Shown: piece after piece, positions 62,442 to 64,000 of the stretch
Numbering within the stretch: position 1 is the first letter of the stretch
Layout: each line of letters begins with the position of its first letter
Source of the DNA: Ferruginibacter albus
GTDB taxonomy: Bacteria > Bacteroidota > Bacteroidia > Chitinophagales > Chitinophagaceae
DNA length: 64,000 nucleotides
Assembly: GCF_020042285.1 (NCBI RefSeq)
Contig: NZ_CP083388.1
Location: 1,204,001-1,268,000 of the forward strand
Reading direction: 5' to 3'
Position numbers and translations under genes: made by a program
The notes under the pieces: generated by a model
The model's input: only the letters and a program-made list of their open reading frames with translations
Databases searched by the model: none
Told to the model about the DNA's origin: nothing

Positions 62442-64000
62442 ATGAAAAAAACTACTGCTTATCTATTGCTTCTATTTATCCTTATCAGTTTGCATACCAA
62501 TGCGCAAACTATACATTATGTAACTACAACAGGTTCCGGCGATGGCTCAAGTTGGGGTAATGCCTCTGCCGACTTGCAAGCTATTATCGATAATTCTTCT
62601 GCCGGTGATACCATATGGATTGCGGCAGGCACTTACGCCCCAACAGGAGTTGCGTTTGCAATGAAAAACGGCGTTGTGCTCTTAGGCGGGTTTGACGGCA
62701 CCGAAACAACTGCCGCAATGCGTAACTGGCGTACAAATGTTAGTGCATTGACCAATAACGGCAGCAATGCAGCTATGATAAATAATTCTCTTGACAGCAC
62801 CGCCGTATTAGATGGTATCTGGTTTAATGATGTTGACAATTGGAGTTATGACTTAGCTTGCATTCAAAATATATCCTCTTCTCCTACTATAAGAAATTGT
62901 CTGTTTAATCATAATAGTACTTTCAGTAGTAGTGGTGCTATTGATATGGAAAATGATAATGGATCTTCTCCTAAAATAACAAATTGTTTGTTTGCAGATG
63001 GTTATGGCATAATAGGATATAGCCCCAGTATATTAAATAATTCTTCTTCGGCAGTATTTACCAATTGCGTATTTAACAACATCGTGGGTGGCGCAATTAC
63101 TAATCAAACTTCATCATCAGTTACTGTTATCAATTGTACATTTAATGCTGCCTCAATTGCGAGTTACGGATCTTCTTATAGTATTACCAATTGTGTTCTT
63201 GGACATTATTCTTTTTTTTCTGCTAATAATGATGTTGCTGGCAATGTAACGTACAGCTATATGCCGTCTTCTATTCCGGGTACAGGTAATGTCGAGATCG
63301 ATTATTCCATTGATCCTTTTGTAAATTCCGCCAACCCTATAGGCGATGATCTAATATGGATGACCGCAGATGATGGATTAAAGCTTGCAAATAATTATAG
63401 GGATGTGGGAACTCCGGATACTACCGGCTTGCAATTACCTGCAACAGATATTACCGGTACAGCCCGTATTAAGAATAACAGGATAGATATGGGAGCTTAT
63501 GAAAGTGCATTAAGTGCTGTTACATATTACGTTGATAATACTGTTACGGGTGGAAATAATAATGGGAGTTCCTGGGCAAATGCTTTTTTAAAGCTGGAAG
63601 ATGCCATTGCAATAGCTAATAATGGCGATAGCATTTTTGTAGCAAAAGGTACTTACAATGTTCCTGTTGGTGGTTCTTTTGTAATGAAAGAAGGGCTGAA
63701 AATTTATGGAGGCTTTGCAGGCACAGAATCCAATCTTGCACAAAGAATTTTAACACCCATGGCAGATAATGGAAGTATTTTAGATGGAAATAATACAGCA
63801 AGAGTTATAGATAATTATCAAAACGGATTGACTGCTGCTGCTATATTAGATGGCTTTACTATAACACATGGTTCTGCTTTCCAGGGTGGCGGTATTTCTA
63901 ACAATGCTGTTTCTCCTACATTTAATAATTTATACATAGTAAATAATGTTGCCAACGGAACACCGAATGATGGTGGAGGTGGCGGTATTTACAATGAAAA
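62442..64000 (+). CDS. secreted beta-helix protein, C-terminus cut by window end
   Basis: The frame opens at ATG 62442 with a signal peptide (MKKTTAYLLLLFILISLHTNAQ) and runs past position 64000, giving about 519 visible residues. The first domain (about 23-360) is a right-handed beta-helix. The second begins with TYYVDNTVTGGNNNGSSWAN at about residue 360 and closely follows the start of the paralogue at 59078 (the AFLKLEDAIA and IFVAKGTY motifs recur). A T9SS sorting domain is expected beyond the window. Its role is likely similar to that of its neighbour. Confidence 0.85.
   Translation, partial: MKKTTAYLLLLFILISLHTNAQTIHYVTTTGSGDGSSWGNASADLQAIIDNSSAGDTIWIAAGTYAPTGVAFAMKNGVVLLGGFDGTETTAAMRNWRTNVSALTNNGSNAAMINNSLDSTAVLDGIWFNDVDNWSYDLACIQNISSSPTIRNCLFNHNSTFSSSGAIDMENDNGSSPKITNCLFADGYGIIGYSPSILNNSSSAVFTNCVFNNIVGGAITNQTSSSVTVINCTFNAASIASYGSSYSITNCVLGHYSFFSANNDVAGNVTYSYMPSSIPGTGNVEIDYSIDPFVNSANPIGDDLIWMTADDGLKLANNYRDVGTPDTTGLQLPATDITGTARIKNNRIDMGAYESALSAVTYYVDNTVTGGNNNGSSWANAFLKLEDAIAIANNGDSIFVAKGTYNVPVGGSFVMKEGLKIYGGFAGTESNLAQRILTPMADNGSILDGNNTARVIDNYQNGLTAAAILDGFTITHGSAFQGGGISNNAVSPTFNNLYIVNNVANGTPNDGGGGGIYNE

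Overview
The window comes from an AT-rich chromosome of the phylum Bacteroidota, most likely family Chitinophagaceae. Evidence: several type IX secretion (T9SS) C-terminal sorting domains of both A and B type, two TonB-dependent receptors with the Bacteroidota carboxypeptidase-like N-terminal domain, a futalosine-pathway gene (mqnA), many short lipoproteins with a Bacteroidota lipobox, and -7 boxes of the form TAnnTTTG upstream of many genes. The exact genus cannot be fixed from the sequence alone. I saw no tRNA, rRNA, CRISPR array, integrase or transposase.

Layout. 1-4 kb: partial tsaD, a MacB/FtsX-type permease and prfC (release factor 3). 4-12.8 kb: two secreted proteins with gliding-motility/T9SS type B C-termini, one of 2405 residues. 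12.8-15 kb: purB and mqnA, divergent with only 40 bp between their starts. 15-27 kb: a cell-surface polysaccharide cluster (methyltransferases, glycosyltransferases of types GT2, GT4, GT8-like and GT9, two unusual epimerase/reductases, gmd), interrupted by a small secreted protein that shares a ~230-residue module with the giant protein. 27-31 kb: a secreted protein and a TonB receptor. 31-34.8 kb: small regulators and intergenic repeats, including an array of eleven 21-bp units. 34.8-41.3 kb: a run of small lipoproteins and secreted proteins of unknown function, nearly all on the minus strand. 41.4-44 kb: pfkA and pyk. 44.4-45.4 kb: an arsR - small membrane protein - arsC operon. 45.5-49.4 kb: a YtxH/holin-III-like stress cluster, DUF1801, a membrane glycosyltransferase and a T9SS cargo protein. 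49.5-52 kb: a bufferin-like RiPP operon. 52.3-64 kb: an FG-GAP repeat protein, an aldo/keto reductase, a second TonB receptor and two tandem beta-helix surface proteins, the last cut by the window end.

The most interesting system is at 49508-51952: a signal-peptide-bearing, Cys-rich EGKCG precursor, an MNIO/DUF692 enzyme, a DUF2063 partner and a DoxX membrane protein. This is the gene order of bufferin (copper-stress RiPP) loci, but the precursor is short and unlike the DUF2282 type. Other notable points are a candidate structured element at 44252-44326, the 21-bp repeat array at 33034-33264, a duplicated ArsR operator candidate, a homopolymer frameshift in a lipoprotein gene, and two SDR enzymes with YxxxR in place of YxxxK.
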